64,000 nt of DNA from Saccharibacillus brassicae. Lineage in GTDB: Bacteria > Bacillota > Bacilli > Paenibacillales > Paenibacillaceae. The notes under the pieces were generated by a model. It saw only the letters and a list, made by a program, of their open reading frames with translations, had not been told where the DNA came from and ran no database searches. Below are positions 1 to 8,649 of this stretch, piece after piece; the stretch's first letter is position 1, and the number at the start of each line of letters is the position of its first letter. The position numbers were made by a program, and so were the translations under genes. The DNA lies in the NCBI RefSeq assembly GCF_006542275.1, contig NZ_CP041217.1:5458501-5522500 (forward strand), written 5' to 3'.

Positions 1-1652
1 GAGGCGGCTGTGCCCAGAAGGATGTCTCCGGCGTTCAAGGAAGCGGCCAGCTTGGCGTATTGGTATACGCCGCGGGAGATGTCCGCATACGACTTTGTCA
101 GGTCATAGTTTTTGTCCGTGACCTGGATGGAAAGGTCGAGCAGAATATCTTCCGCTTTCCGCCATTGTTCGACGCCGTCGACCACTTCTTTCGTCTTGAC
201 GCCGAGACGTTCGATTTCATTGACTGCTTTGTCCGTCCGAATTGTACCGAGTACCGTTTTCCACATGTTACCGAGGTTCTCCCCGGACAGCGCCGTATTC
301 CGGATACCGGCAGAGATCAAGCCGTTCATGAAGTCGAAGCCGACGCCGGTTTCCGCGGCGATCTTACCGGTCCGCTGGAAGGCGGCGCCGAGATCCCGCG
401 CGGGCGCCATCGTATCGTGCGCGACCTTAGACCAGGAATCGAGTACGCGGTTGCCGATCACCATCGCATCATTCGCGCTATGGATGTGAACGCCATACTG
501 CGACATGACCGATTCCATCGATTTGGTTGCATCTTCAAGCGCAACCATATCCACGGTTGAGAGCTTGGTCGACTGCCGGACGAGTTCCTGCACGACGTTG
601 ACGTCTTTATACATCCGGCCCCATAGGCGCGCAGACTCCGTTACGTCCATGATGTTCGATCCAAGTTCGTGGGCGGTCTGAATAAACTTTTGCGTTTCCG
701 CATTGAGTTTATTCGTATCCATCGTCATATGGTTCGTTCCCTCTTCAAAATGAACGAAGTAATGCTCATTGGTTTGCACGTAGCCAGCCATATTCGATTC
801 AATGTCGACCAGACCTTCGCGCATCGCCTGCGTGGCCTCGTGCAGGGCACGATAGATCGTGTGGAAAACGACCGCATGCGTCGCCATATCCGAAAGCCGG
901 CCGATCCAGCTCTTGGACATGGCATCCATCGTCGAGCCCATCTGACGCGCCTGCTGCTCGGTCTGAGCAAGGGCGTTCCGGATCCGCTGCTCTTCCTGCA
1001 GGACCTTCTCCCGCGTGGCCGCTTCCTTCTGCTCCCGCGTGCGGAGCGCATTGATCCAGAATTTCTCGTAGTTCTGCGCCGCCTGCTGTTGCCGGGCAGC
1101 GGTCTGCTGGATGTTCTGCTCGATCGCACGCCGAACCTTCTGCTCTTCCTGCAGGACACGCTCTCGCGCTGCGATGTCGCTTCCGGTACCGGTCGATCGC
1201 GCCGCCTGCTGACCGGTCGTAACCGTGCGATTTTGAAGAATCTGCATCCGCTGCTGATGTTCGCGTTCCTGCTGCTCAATCTGCTGCTGACGCCGCTGTA
1301 CGATCGCCTGCTGCGCTTGCATCTTCTGTTCCGTCAGCCGGTTCACCTGATCGAACTGCTGCGTGCGGGCGGTAAGGAGAGCGGCTTGAGCGGTCCGCTG
1401 CTGCACGAGAGCGTTCGACTCGGCCATGATCTTGGCTCGTCGCTGATCGGAAGTCAAAGCGATCTTGTCCATAGCGGCCGCCATCGCCTTGTACGACTTC
1501 TCCGCCGCGGCCAGATGTCCATTCAGCACTTTGAATGAATCGGCGTTGCCGCGCGCCCCGGTATCGATCACCTTGAACGACTGCAGGATCTTGCTGGTGT
1601 CCAGGTTGATCCGGGCGCCTACCACGTCCCGGCCCATTGATGCGTCTGGCAT
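1..1652 (-). CDS. Phage tail tape measure protein (partial, C-terminus outside window)
   Basis: Sets tail length and forms the tail lumen in long-tailed phages. At least 550 residues are visible and the frame is open at the left edge. The first 250 residues are Gln/Glu/Arg-rich coiled coil. After them comes a stretch typical of tape-measure proteins, with 'RDLGAAFQRTGKIAAETG' followed by 'ISAGIRNTALSGENLGNMWK'. The ATG overlaps the stop of the frameshifted chaperone frame (TAATG), the usual chaperone-tape measure coupling. The order major tail protein, chaperone, tape measure supports the call. The C-terminus, which often carries a peptidase, cannot be seen. Confidence 0.9.
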   Translation of the reverse strand, partial: MPDASMGRDVVGARINLDTSKILQSFKVIDTGARGNADSFKVLNGHLAAAEKSYKAMAAAMDKIALTSDQRRAKIMAESNALVQQRTAQAALLTARTQQFDQVNRLTEQKMQAQQAIVQRRQQQIEQQEREHQQRMQILQNRTVTTGQQAARSTGTGSDIAARERVLQEEQKVRRAIEQNIQQTAARQQQAAQNYEKFWINALRTREQKEAATREKVLQEEQRIRNALAQTEQQARQMGSTMDAMSKSWIGRLSDMATHAVVFHTIYRALHEATQAMREGLVDIESNMAGYVQTNEHYFVHFEEGTNHMTMDTNKLNAETQKFIQTAHELGSNIMDVTESARLWGRMYKDVNVVQELVRQSTKLSTVDMVALEDATKSMESVMSQYGVHIHSANDAMVIGNRVLDSWSKVAHDTMAPARDLGAAFQRTGKIAAETGVGFDFMNGLISAGIRNTALSGENLGNMWKTVLGTIRTDKAVNEIERLGVKTKEVVDGVEQWRKAEDILLDLSIQVTDKNYDLTKSYADISRGVYQYAKLAASLNAGDILLGTAA

Positions 1653-1969
1653 TACGTTTTCCCTCCTCCCTGCGCTGGGTAGAATCCGAAGTCAGACAAG
1701 AATTTCGCCTTTTTGGGCTTCTTGTTTTCTACATTTCCACCATGCAGCACGATTTCGAATTCTCGGGACTGACGCCGCTCCTTCATGAGAGCACGAACTT
1801 TGGGGATCGTCACATTCGGCCACTCGCTGTCCGAGATGCCATTAGCTATGCACAAGGCCCAAAGCCCCATCCAGTCCGTACCGGGCGGCTTGTATTCGCC
1901 AGCTCCTTCCTCGTTCTCGTCCTCATCGTCATCCGGCTCTTCCGGATCTGGTGGGAACGATTCCTTATA
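1652..1969 (-). CDS. Tail assembly chaperone, frameshift extension (gpT-like)
   Basis: This open frame has no good start of its own near its 5' end. It begins in phase exactly where the upstream chaperone gene stops, and it ends in TAATG on the tape-measure start. It encodes about 105 residues: an acidic stretch (Asp/Glu cluster), then 'TDWMGLWALCIANGI', then a Lys-rich tail. It is best read as the C-terminal half of a 238-residue fusion made by +1 frameshifting at the end of the 1965-2369 gene, as in lambda gpG/gpGT and many Gram-positive phages. Independent translation from an internal ATG at 1870 is possible but lacks a convincing ribosome site. Confidence 0.7.
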   Translation of the reverse strand, partial: YKESFPPDPEEPDDDEDENEEGAGEYKPPGTDWMGLWALCIANGISDSEWPNVTIPKVRALMKERRQSREFEIVLHGGNVENKKPKKAKFLSDFGFYPAQGGGKT

Positions 1970-1976
1970 GAAATCG
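1965..1976 (-). other. Probable +1 programmed frameshift site
   Basis: On the - strand the end of the chaperone gene reads CGA TTT CTA TAA. Slippage of the Phe tRNA from TTT to TTC (+1) gives TAT AAG and continues into the downstream frame. The A-site codon CTA is followed directly by the stop. The +1 frame is open for only about 14 codons before this point, so the shift must lie in this short window. UUU-C slippage resembles the known influenza PA-X +1 site. A -2 shift would reach the same frame. Confidence 0.6.
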
Positions 1977-2369
1977 ATCGAGGACCTTATCCAGCTCCTC
2001 GAGCCCGTTCATGTCGATAGCTTCGTACTCCGCATCCGACAATCCGTCGACGAGAATCAGATTGAACATGTCACGGTAAGCCGCTTCGATCGCTGGGAAG
2101 TCGACGGGTGGGTACTCTTCGCCCTGAATCATTTGCACTTCCATCTTCGGGCGGCCAACTGCAAACGAAAAACGCATGCCTTGCGCTCCCGCGGCCTTAC
2201 TCCGTACTTGGCGCAGCAGACCGATTGTGCCGATCTTGATTCTTTTCTGGATGCCGGTAGGGAATTCTTCGGATTCAGCAGCCAGTACGACTTCACTACC
2301 GATATTCAGCGATTGGTCAAGCGATTGGTCATCGGCTTGTTCTTGTACTTGATCTTTCAATTCATTCAT
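1965..2369 (-). CDS. Tail assembly chaperone (gpG-like)
   Basis: A 134-residue acidic protein between the major tail protein and tape measure genes, the position of the tail assembly chaperone that coats the tape measure before tail tube polymerisation. The start has a strong AAAGGAG site. The protein has a Gln/Asp-rich N-terminus and then a compact domain containing 'GTIGLLRQVRSKAAGAQGM'. Position, size and the overlapping downstream frame make the assignment secure even though the sequence family is weakly conserved. Confidence 0.75.
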   Translation of the reverse strand: MNELKDQVQEQADDQSLDQSLNIGSEVVLAAESEEFPTGIQKRIKIGTIGLLRQVRSKAAGAQGMRFSFAVGRPKMEVQMIQGEEYPPVDFPAIEAAYRDMFNLILVDGLSDAEYEAIDMNGLEELDKVLDRFL

Positions 2370-2454
2370 GTGGATGCTCCTTTGATCTATATGGGATTTG
2401 AAATAGAAATCCCCGCCGGCATAGGCGGGGATCAGGATTGATGCAGCAGCTCGA

Positions 2455-3249
2455 TTAGATGCCGAATTTGATTGTCATTGCATGACCTTCCGGGTTGTCC
2501 GACGTACGATCCGGCTCCATGACCTGGACGTCCATGGTTGTGACGTTCGCTTTCTTCCGCTCCTGCGAAATATCCAGCGTGCCGCCACCGAGTGCTTTGT
2601 AGATCGTCAGCTGAACAGGCACTTTTTTGCCGGTCTTGTCGTCGATCAGTTCGAAGCGGTGTGTCAGTTTGAACGGGGTCGGGCGGCGCGTCCCATCGAA
2701 GGCTGTTTCGACGCCGGCTTTGGTCCAGTTGAACGTCACGAAGATTTCTTTGCCTTTGTTGGCTTCCGAAGAATTGATCTTACCATCGGCTGTAATGGTG
2801 TACTGCTCGTCTGTAGGCGCCGTAGCTACGCGTTTCAGCGCTTTGAGTTCATCCGTAACCGGATCTTTCAGGTACACTTCGTCACTATCGGCTACGAATT
2901 CACCTTCGTACTTGGCCGAGTCTTTTACGGTGTAGCCGTTTGCCCCCAGCAGTCCGTATTCATTGCCCTCAAACAGCACATTTTCACTACGCGTGGTTGT
3001 TCCGCCCTGCGACATGTCTGCGATCGCCGGGGAATACCGCGGCACTTCGACAGTGACCTTGTCCTGCAGGTCTCCGGCCGTGTAGTGAAAAGCGTATCCG
3101 CTGTCCCCACCCATTACGCCCTGCCAGTCGAATTGCAACTGCAGACCGACTTTCGTGACCTTGTCTTCGACGTACTTTAACTTTCCATCCAGCTCGCGTG
3201 CGACGATCGTACCCACGCCGTCAATGACCAGTGGTCTCATGCTTGTCAT
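2455..3249 (-). CDS. Major tail protein (tail tube)
   Basis: A 264-residue protein with a strong GAGGAGG site, placed between the small 3280 gene and the tail chaperone. It is rich in beta-type segments ('TFNWTKAGVETAFDGTRRP', 'KKVPVQLTIYKALGGGTLD'), as expected for a tail-tube subunit that stacks in hexameric rings. No adhesin-like Ig domain is obvious. The call rests on gene order and the beta-rich composition; I did not recognise a family signature beyond that. Confidence 0.75.
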   Translation of the reverse strand: MTSMRPLVIDGVGTIVARELDGKLKYVEDKVTKVGLQLQFDWQGVMGGDSGYAFHYTAGDLQDKVTVEVPRYSPAIADMSQGGTTTRSENVLFEGNEYGLLGANGYTVKDSAKYEGEFVADSDEVYLKDPVTDELKALKRVATAPTDEQYTITADGKINSSEANKGKEIFVTFNWTKAGVETAFDGTRRPTPFKLTHRFELIDDKTGKKVPVQLTIYKALGGGTLDISQERKKANVTTMDVQVMEPDRTSDNPEGHAMTIKFGI

Positions 3250-3279
3250 GTTTGTATTTCCTCCTCGTATGGTTGACGC

Positions 3280-3465
3280 TTAAACGAGCTCCCAGAGCTG
3301 CGCGTCGATTTCGTTCAAGCGTGCGTATTCCTTCGTTTCCCGATAGCCTTCAACCGGCGTTTCGCCATCCAACAGGCCCAACTTCTTCGCCAGGCGGATC
3401 TTTTCTTTGATCAGCTTCTCCAGCTCAATTTCTTCTGCCGGCTGCTCTTCTTTTTTTTCTGTCAT
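3280..3465 (-). CDS. Small acidic/basic phage protein of unknown function
   Basis: 61 residues from the ATG at 3465, chosen because GAGGTG lies 6 nt upstream; a GTG nine bases earlier has no site. The sequence is highly charged and helical ('EEIELEKLIKEKIRLAKKLG'). It lies in the head-tail connector to tail tube interval and is probably a structural accessory or assembly factor. I do not recognise a family. Confidence 0.6.
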   Translation of the reverse strand: MTEKKEEQPAEEIELEKLIKEKIRLAKKLGLLDGETPVEGYRETKEYARLNEIDAQLWELV

Positions 3466-3483
3466 GCCGTTCACCTCGCTTCC

Positions 3484-3915
3484 TCAGTTCATCCGAAGAT
3501 AGTCCACGTCGTAAAACGCACGGAATATCTTGACGTCCTTGATCCCGGTCGCGGCGTCCGTGTCGTAAGCCAGAACGCACAAAAAAGAAGCGAACCCCGG
3601 GGAAGAGATTCGCTTGTCGTGCAGTACCTGGAACGCCCTCTCACCAAACGCCCGCGCTGCGGCGGCGCTCTTGGCGTAAAAATCGAGCGTGAATTTCCCC
3701 TCGTACACGAGCGGGTTCGGACCGAAGCGGCCCGCCTGCGTGTATTGGCAGACATGTGGCATCGTCGCCGCGGATATGACGATGTCGGGCTCCATGCCTT
3801 TGGTAAATCGAGCAGTCATTTGCTCGCCCGTCGCCGCGGGAGTGAGGCCGAGCAGCTGCATGAACTCGGTATCGGCCTTGAGCGCGTTCTGTACGGCGTC
3901 AATCAGCGTCGTCAT
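3484..3915 (-). CDS. Tail terminator / tail completion protein (DUF3168-like)
   Basis: 143 residues starting 'MTTLIDAVQNALKADTEFMQ'. It has the size and position of the tail terminator (gpU-like) protein that caps the tail tube. It overlaps the upstream connector gene by 4 bp, so the two are translationally coupled. The C-terminal 'IKDVKIFRAFYDVDYLRMN' is beta-rich. The family call is by length, order and overall pattern, not by a strict motif. Confidence 0.6.
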   Translation of the reverse strand: MTTLIDAVQNALKADTEFMQLLGLTPAATGEQMTARFTKGMEPDIVISAATMPHVCQYTQAGRFGPNPLVYEGKFTLDFYAKSAAAARAFGERAFQVLHDKRISSPGFASFLCVLAYDTDAATGIKDVKIFRAFYDVDYLRMN

Positions 3916-4502
3916 GGCTTCCCCTCCCGGAAATACTCGTGATAGGGGAAAGCCTCCACAACGCGCTGCAGGGACGCCAGAATGCGGCCTCTATTGCTTT
4001 GCAAGGCGATCCGCAGGAAGAAGGTCGGCGGGGTCGGCCCAAACGCAGGGTCGATCTCTCCCTGCGCCGCCAGCTCCTCCAGATTTACGCCTGCGCGGCC
4101 GCCGCCGGACTTCCGCTCGACACCATCGATCCCGCGATAGGTGCCTTTGATCCGCCCGACTATCGCCCGGCTGCTCCGATCCCGCAGGCCGTTCCACTCG
4201 CTGGACGACATGTACCGAACCAAACCGGGGTTCAGGTCCGGGCCGGCCATCAGGGAGCCTTTGCCGAACTGCTCAAGCCAAGCCTGCCAAAACGTCGTCG
4301 ACACGACGCCATTGACGCTTTGACCGGCCAGCACGAAAAGCTGCTCCTGCAGTTGCGCAGCGACGTCCGGGTAATACCGGATGTTTCCCCGCGCACTGTT
4401 GAGGACCAGCTTCGTCAGTTCGACGACTTCGGCAGCCAAGCGGCGGGTCAGCGCGGCCTCGGCGCCCTGGTAGTCGTATCCGTTCAGCATGCCGGTAATC
4501 AT
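3912..4502 (-). CDS. Tail component, HK97-gp10-like (head-tail joining)
   Basis: 196 residues in the slot normally held by the HK97 gp10 / neck protein that bridges the connector and tail terminator. It contains a helical N-terminus and 'RIKGTYRGIDGVERKSGGG', then a long helix at the end. It overlaps its neighbours at both ends (ATGA-type), which fits a coupled head-tail joining operon. The exact family is uncertain. Confidence 0.55.
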   Translation of the reverse strand: MITGMLNGYDYQGAEAALTRRLAAEVVELTKLVLNSARGNIRYYPDVAAQLQEQLFVLAGQSVNGVVSTTFWQAWLEQFGKGSLMAGPDLNPGLVRYMSSSEWNGLRDRSSRAIVGRIKGTYRGIDGVERKSGGGRAGVNLEELAAQGEIDPAFGPTPPTFFLRIALQSNRGRILASLQRVVEAFPYHEYFREGKP

Positions 4503-5068
4503 CGGTGATCCTCCGTGAGCTGCACGTACAGTGCGCCCGGATACTTGTAGCTATCCACGACAGCGACCTCGAATGATTGCCCCTCAAACACGATCCGCGC
4601 CGGACGACCGCCGTCTTTCGGCCGCGGAACCTCCGTGTTGATCGGAACCTGAAGAACGTGTGTTGTTGTCGCCAGCAGTCCGGGATCACGCTGCCGCATG
4701 TCGCCGCTTACGAGCCGGATGAAGCCCGGCGTCTCCACGATCGTGACGAAATCTTCGCCGATCGGGTTGTCGTTGCTGTCGTATTGCTTTTTCAGACGTT
4801 GCACGGCCGCCGTGCCGTTGCTCTCGACCATGATCGTTGTCTTGTCTCGGCTCGTGTTGAGGCGAAGAGAAAGGACGATCAGCGGTGCCAGCCGATCTAA
4901 CCGGACAAGATCGCCCGGCTCAACGATGGACTTCGGAGTGAATAACCCTTTGTAGGCATGCTCGTGATCAGCGGGATTCACTGAGTCTTTATTCCGCGTC
5001 AACACAACCCTTTCGGGCTGGCCGCGGATTTCGCATGGCTCTTGACGATATGCAAAATCGCTGAACAT
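4499..5068 (-). CDS. Head closure / head-tail adaptor protein
   Basis: 189 residues from the ATG at 5068, which shares its A with the stop of the upstream connector gene (TGATG) and has AAAGGTGG 8 nt upstream. An in-frame GTG at 5080 is less likely. It contains 'RPARIVFEGQSFEVAVVDSY' and a short C-terminal strand, as in beta-barrel stoppers (gp16/gpFII-like). The call is based on gene order: capsid, coiled coil, connector, this gene, gp10-like. Confidence 0.55.
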   Translation of the reverse strand: MFSDFAYRQEPCEIRGQPERVVLTRNKDSVNPADHEHAYKGLFTPKSIVEPGDLVRLDRLAPLIVLSLRLNTSRDKTTIMVESNGTAAVQRLKKQYDSNDNPIGEDFVTIVETPGFIRLVSGDMRQRDPGLLATTTHVLQVPINTEVPRPKDGGRPARIVFEGQSFEVAVVDSYKYPGALYVQLTEDHR

Positions 5069-5505
5069 CAACGCTGCCACCTTTCTTTTGCACGGGTCGG
5101 CCCGGCGATGTGCATCGTCGGCGCCGTCAGTCCTCCGCTTGTTTGGGTTGAAATCAGTCCGATGAGGCCGTCAGCTTCCGCCTGCAAAGCCGCACCCATC
5201 GCGGCCCAATCTACCGTTTGCTTGGTATACGAAAAGTCGAAGTCCTTCATCGACTGCTTGAGTCGGCCGGACAGCGATGGAGCGAGCATGGCGGCCACCG
5301 CACAGATCGCAGCGCCGTACAGATAGATTTGATCATCGCCGATCAGCTCCGCATAATTTGGAACGGTCCGGATCAGCCGCGCCTCCGCAATCGGAAGCAC
5401 AGAAAAGGAGTCGATCTGAGTGTCCGGCACTTCGCCTTCGCTTACACCCAATCGACTCCTGATTTCTTCGTGATACGTGTCGGTCGTGAGGATCTTATTT
5501 GGCAT
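5068..5505 (-). CDS. Head-tail connector (gp6-like adaptor)
   Basis: About 145 residues, beginning 'MPNKILTTDTYHEEIRSRLG'. Mostly helical, with 'ELIGDDQIYLYGAAICAVAAM', as in phage gp6-like adaptors that dock under the portal. The start is uncertain (ATG at 5505 or 5511; both overlap the upstream gene by a few bases). It is the third gene after the capsid in a standard connector series. Confidence 0.6.
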   Translation of the reverse strand: MPNKILTTDTYHEEIRSRLGVSEGEVPDTQIDSFSVLPIAEARLIRTVPNYAELIGDDQIYLYGAAICAVAAMLAPSLSGRLKQSMKDFDFSYTKQTVDWAAMGAALQAEADGLIGLISTQTSGGLTAPTMHIAGPTRAKERWQR

Positions 5506-5911
5506 CCCCATCACCGCCAGCAGCCTCAATCGCAGCATGCAGTTCGTCGGCGCTCATCGCGACGTAGCCCTTGATCTTGAGCTCTTTGGCTTTGGCTTTC
5601 AGGACATCCAAATCTTCACCGGTCTGCCCGGCGGGCGGCTTGCTGAGTTCATCAACTTGCGCGCGAAGCGCTTCTTCACGCTGTTGCGACTCGGCGAGCG
5701 CTTTGCGCGTTTTGTCGAGTTCGAATTGCAGCCTCTCTGTATCCGCGACATCTTCCGAACCCCCGCCGACCATCTCTGCAAGCAGTTGACCGCTCGCAGC
5801 ATTCCTTGTCTTGCTGATGGCAATCTCGACAAGTCCATCTGGAGCGTTACGAACTACGTCGCCCGCATTGTAGTCGCCGACACCATCCACCAGCACTTTG
5901 ACTGTTTTCAT
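5495..5911 (-). CDS. Coiled-coil phage protein with C-terminal Rho-N/HeH-like domain
   Basis: 138 residues with a clear AAGGAGG site. Residues 1-45 form a small beta-type domain, residues about 55-95 are a coiled coil, and the last 35 ('LDVLKAKAKELKIKGYVAMS') look like the helix-extended-loop-helix or Rho N-terminal fold often found after phage capsid genes. Such proteins are thought to be minor head or scaffold-related components. Function is inferred from position only. Confidence 0.6.
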   Translation of the reverse strand: MKTVKVLVDGVGDYNAGDVVRNAPDGLVEIAISKTRNAASGQLLAEMVGGGSEDVADTERLQFELDKTRKALAESQQREEALRAQVDELSKPPAGQTGEDLDVLKAKAKELKIKGYVAMSADELHAAIEAAGGDGDAK

Positions 5912-5924
5912 GGCGAAACCCTCC

Positions 5925-6938
5925 TTACGCCACAGTGGCGATGATATGTCGGTTGACGTATTTGAGACGCGGCAGCACGGTAGCTCCGCTGATGACCTGC
6001 CATTGGTCCGGATCTCCGAGAATCAGTTTCGGCAGCGCGAACTTACCTACGTGACCATGGAAGATGTCTTCGTAGTTGTTGGGGCTGGTTACCAGATCAA
6101 TGATCGAACCCGTCATGCCTTCGCCCAGAATGATTACTGCGTTATCCGGGATGAACGGGAAGAAGTTACCGGTGTCGTCGATGTATCCGCCGTCGTAGAC
6201 TTCGTATTCCAGACCGTTCAGCTCTTGGTCTACGATCGCCGCCAGCGATTCTGCAGTCACGACTTCTTTGCCCAGTGACATCTTGATCAGCTCGCGAATC
6301 TTCGCGTTCTGCTTGATCAGGATATCGACCTTTTTGTTGACAATAATGCGCTTTGCTCTTGCACCGCTCCCGCGGAACAGCAACACCCATTTGTCGATGT
6401 CGGCCAGTACGTCTGCCGTAGCCGTGTTGCTCCAGAGAACTGCAGCCGTCGGTTTATTGGCGGCAGGAACCCCGTAATCGATCGTTCGCGCGGGCATATT
6501 CAGCGTCTTAGGGATCACCAGACTGCCGGTAAGGCTCTGCCAACGCATCCATTCGAAGCGGGTTTCCAGACGTTGATTCAAGCCGACCATACGTTCGACC
6601 ATGTAATCTTCGGCCCACATACGTTGCAAGTCCGTTCCGGGCTTGCGCAGAATCGCCATTTTTTCGCGATCGATGACTTCTTTCTCTCTCCACTCTTGGT
6701 TCGTAAAATCCATTTGCTTCACAACCGGCGGGTTGTGGATTGGCGAAGGGTCGTTCAGGTTCGTCGGAGGCGTCATGCCAGTATCGTCATACGTTACGTC
6801 GTATTTGATAGACATGCCGAGTTCCGGCTTCAGATCGACGCCGTTGGTGAGCAGCTGCGCCCCCCGGAAGCTGGTGATATCTGTCCGAATATTTTGAACC
6901 ACTTCGGTCAGGAATTGCGGATCGAGTACGTTTGCCAT
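5925..6938 (-). CDS. Major capsid protein (gpE / HK97-fold family)
   Basis: 337 residues, directly downstream of a gpD-like decoration protein and the protease/scaffold gene. Features typical of lambda gpE-type capsids include the N-terminal 'FLTEVVQNIRTDITSFRGAQ', a central alpha/beta body and the late segment 'EVYDGGYIDDTGNFFPFIPD' with 'DNAVIILGEGMTGS'. The ribosome site is GGGGGAT. It forms the icosahedral shell. Confidence 0.9.
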   Translation of the reverse strand: MANVLDPQFLTEVVQNIRTDITSFRGAQLLTNGVDLKPELGMSIKYDVTYDDTGMTPPTNLNDPSPIHNPPVVKQMDFTNQEWREKEVIDREKMAILRKPGTDLQRMWAEDYMVERMVGLNQRLETRFEWMRWQSLTGSLVIPKTLNMPARTIDYGVPAANKPTAAVLWSNTATADVLADIDKWVLLFRGSGARAKRIIVNKKVDILIKQNAKIRELIKMSLGKEVVTAESLAAIVDQELNGLEYEVYDGGYIDDTGNFFPFIPDNAVIILGEGMTGSIIDLVTSPNNYEDIFHGHVGKFALPKLILGDPDQWQVISGATVLPRLKYVNRHIIATVA

Positions 6939-6954
6939 GTTTTCATTATCCCCC

Positions 6955-7335
6955 TTACATGAAGTAGCAAAGCTTCAGCGCCGTCTTGGCCGCCTCGTCA
7001 ATGCCCGTCAGTTTCGATTCTTCAAAGATGCCGGCGATCCAAGCGGATGCGCCGATGTCGGCATAGTCTGTATCCTTATCGTTATCGAGGATGCAGACGG
7101 CCTTTTGCGTGCCGTCGGTAGCGGAAGGCTTATAAGCGAGGAATTTTCCTTTATCTTCGCCTTCAGCAGTAACTCTGCCGAGCACCTGACCTTTTTTCAG
7201 AACGCCCTGTCCCTTTTTCAGCAGTACGCCGCCAGGGATTTTCGCTTGCAGGTCCGTGGAAGCCAGGACTTCCGTAAACGACTGGACACGCTCTACGCCC
7301 GGGCCCGGAACGCCGTAATATGGCTTATCGCTCAT
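6955..7335 (-). CDS. Head decoration protein (gpD-like)
   Basis: 126 residues, with an excellent AGGAGG site, upstream of the capsid gene. The N-terminal half has the 'GGVLLKKGQGVLKKGQVLGR' pattern and the C-terminal half 'DIGASAWIAGIFEESKL', as in lambda gpD-family stabilising proteins that bind three-fold sites on the expanded capsid. The gpD-gpE pairing is conserved in many phages. Confidence 0.85.
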   Translation of the reverse strand: MSDKPYYGVPGPGVERVQSFTEVLASTDLQAKIPGGVLLKKGQGVLKKGQVLGRVTAEGEDKGKFLAYKPSATDGTQKAVCILDNDKDTDYADIGASAWIAGIFEESKLTGIDEAAKTALKLCYFM

Positions 7336-7336
7336 G

Positions 7337-8644
7337 TTATTTGTCCTCCTTCATCAGATTGCCGCGGCCGGTTCTTTGGAGAGCACCACGGGCTTCTTGT
7401 TTAGCGAGTGCCTTTGCGGCTGCTGCTTGTTCTTCCGGCGTTTGTTGTGCGTCTGCTTGCGGGTTACCAGGTGCTCCAGCGCCCGCCAGTCCCGCTGGAA
7501 CCTCCAAGTTTTCACCTTGCGTTTGGCGTCCGCCGCCTCCAAGCGCTGCCTGCGCTTGCTTCTCATAGCTCGAACCGATTTTTTCAATCTGTTCAACCGA
7601 AAGTGCCGAGAAAGAAAGTTTCATCGTGTCGACATCAAATGCTTCGCCCAACGCGCGAACACCGGCACCGCAAGCTTGGTCGATCAGTTTTTCTTTATAA
7701 GTTTCGCCATCGGCTGCTTTCGCTGTCAGGCTTTTCAGATGTGCCATAACGTCTGCGTCTTCCGCCAGACCGAGTTGATCGCGGATGCGGCCCAGTTGAT
7801 TCTTCGCGGCTGCAAGCGCCGCCGCTTGTTTCTGTTGTTCTTCAGATGTCACGGTAGAGTCATCTCCTTTGTCCAGCGTATTCGCCGGCTCTTCTTTGGT
7901 TTGCGGGGTTTGATGCTTTGGAATGAAAGCAGATAGTCCGCCTTTATTGCTGAAAAAATAAAAGACGCGTTCGTCGCCATCCAGCGACTTCGCATCCAGT
8001 GGGAGCGGATCGTATTGGTCGATGTTCTGCGTCTCTGCTTGTTCCTCCCCTTGGAGGGAGAGTGCAGCTCGAGCGACGCCAGCACCTTCGTACCCGCCGT
8101 CGAATACCAGCGAGTTTTCCATCAGATAGCCATCGTCCGCCAGCACCAAGCATTCCTTGCCGTCATAGCTTTGGCCGCGAACGTGTTGGCATTCGGAACC
8201 GCCGTAGTAATTTCCGCCGCAGATGCTGCAAGTATGCTTTGTGCTGACGAATCCGGCCGACGTATCGAAGATGGTTCCAGAGTCGATGCCGAGCGCGATT
8301 TGATCCGTCGAGATCCCGGCAATCTCCTGCCCTTTCGCCATATAATGGTCGCCGTACAGCTCCATCTCGCCGTTTTCTTCGACGATGCGGCCGTCAAACG
8401 TCCGCCCATATGGGAATGATAGGGCTTCCCACTTCATCCACGGATGGTCGATCAGCAGCGCGACACCTTCTCGTACCTGATCCAGCATTTTGCGCAGAAA
8501 GTTCGGCGTGATCTTCATTTTATATTTCTCAATCCGCTTGGTTCCGATGATTTTTGCCTGAAACACGTGGGCTTTATCTTCGGTCAGCGGGACCAGTGCC
8601 AGCTGATTGATCTTGGTCAATTGTTCTGGTGTTGGATTTGCCAT
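7337..8644 (-). CDS. Prohead protease with zinc-ribbon insert, fused to scaffold
   Basis: 435 residues. The N-terminal 160 residues look like an assemblin-type serine protease: His67 in 'LLIDHPWMKW' followed by 'PYGRTFDGRI', and Ser129 in 'FDTSAGFVS'. Straight after is a probable zinc site, Cys139-x2-Cys142-x9-Cys152-x-His154. The second half (about 230-435) is Gln/Ala/Glu-rich, helical and low complexity, as expected for an internal scaffold (compare lambda C/Nu3 or Mu gpI). It lies between portal and decoration genes. The catalytic residues are assigned by pattern; the protease call is good, the zinc role is inference. Confidence 0.75.
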   Translation of the reverse strand: MANPTPEQLTKINQLALVPLTEDKAHVFQAKIIGTKRIEKYKMKITPNFLRKMLDQVREGVALLIDHPWMKWEALSFPYGRTFDGRIVEENGEMELYGDHYMAKGQEIAGISTDQIALGIDSGTIFDTSAGFVSTKHTCSICGGNYYGGSECQHVRGQSYDGKECLVLADDGYLMENSLVFDGGYEGAGVARAALSLQGEEQAETQNIDQYDPLPLDAKSLDGDERVFYFFSNKGGLSAFIPKHQTPQTKEEPANTLDKGDDSTVTSEEQQKQAAALAAAKNQLGRIRDQLGLAEDADVMAHLKSLTAKAADGETYKEKLIDQACGAGVRALGEAFDVDTMKLSFSALSVEQIEKIGSSYEKQAQAALGGGGRQTQGENLEVPAGLAGAGAPGNPQADAQQTPEEQAAAAKALAKQEARGALQRTGRGNLMKEDK

Positions 8645-8649
8645 TTGTC

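Noticed and set aside
725-1279. An Arg/Ser-rich frame on the - strand under the tape measure gene
   Set aside because: Another frame of the same strand carries the full tape measure coding sequence with a proper start and gene order; this one is a shadow.
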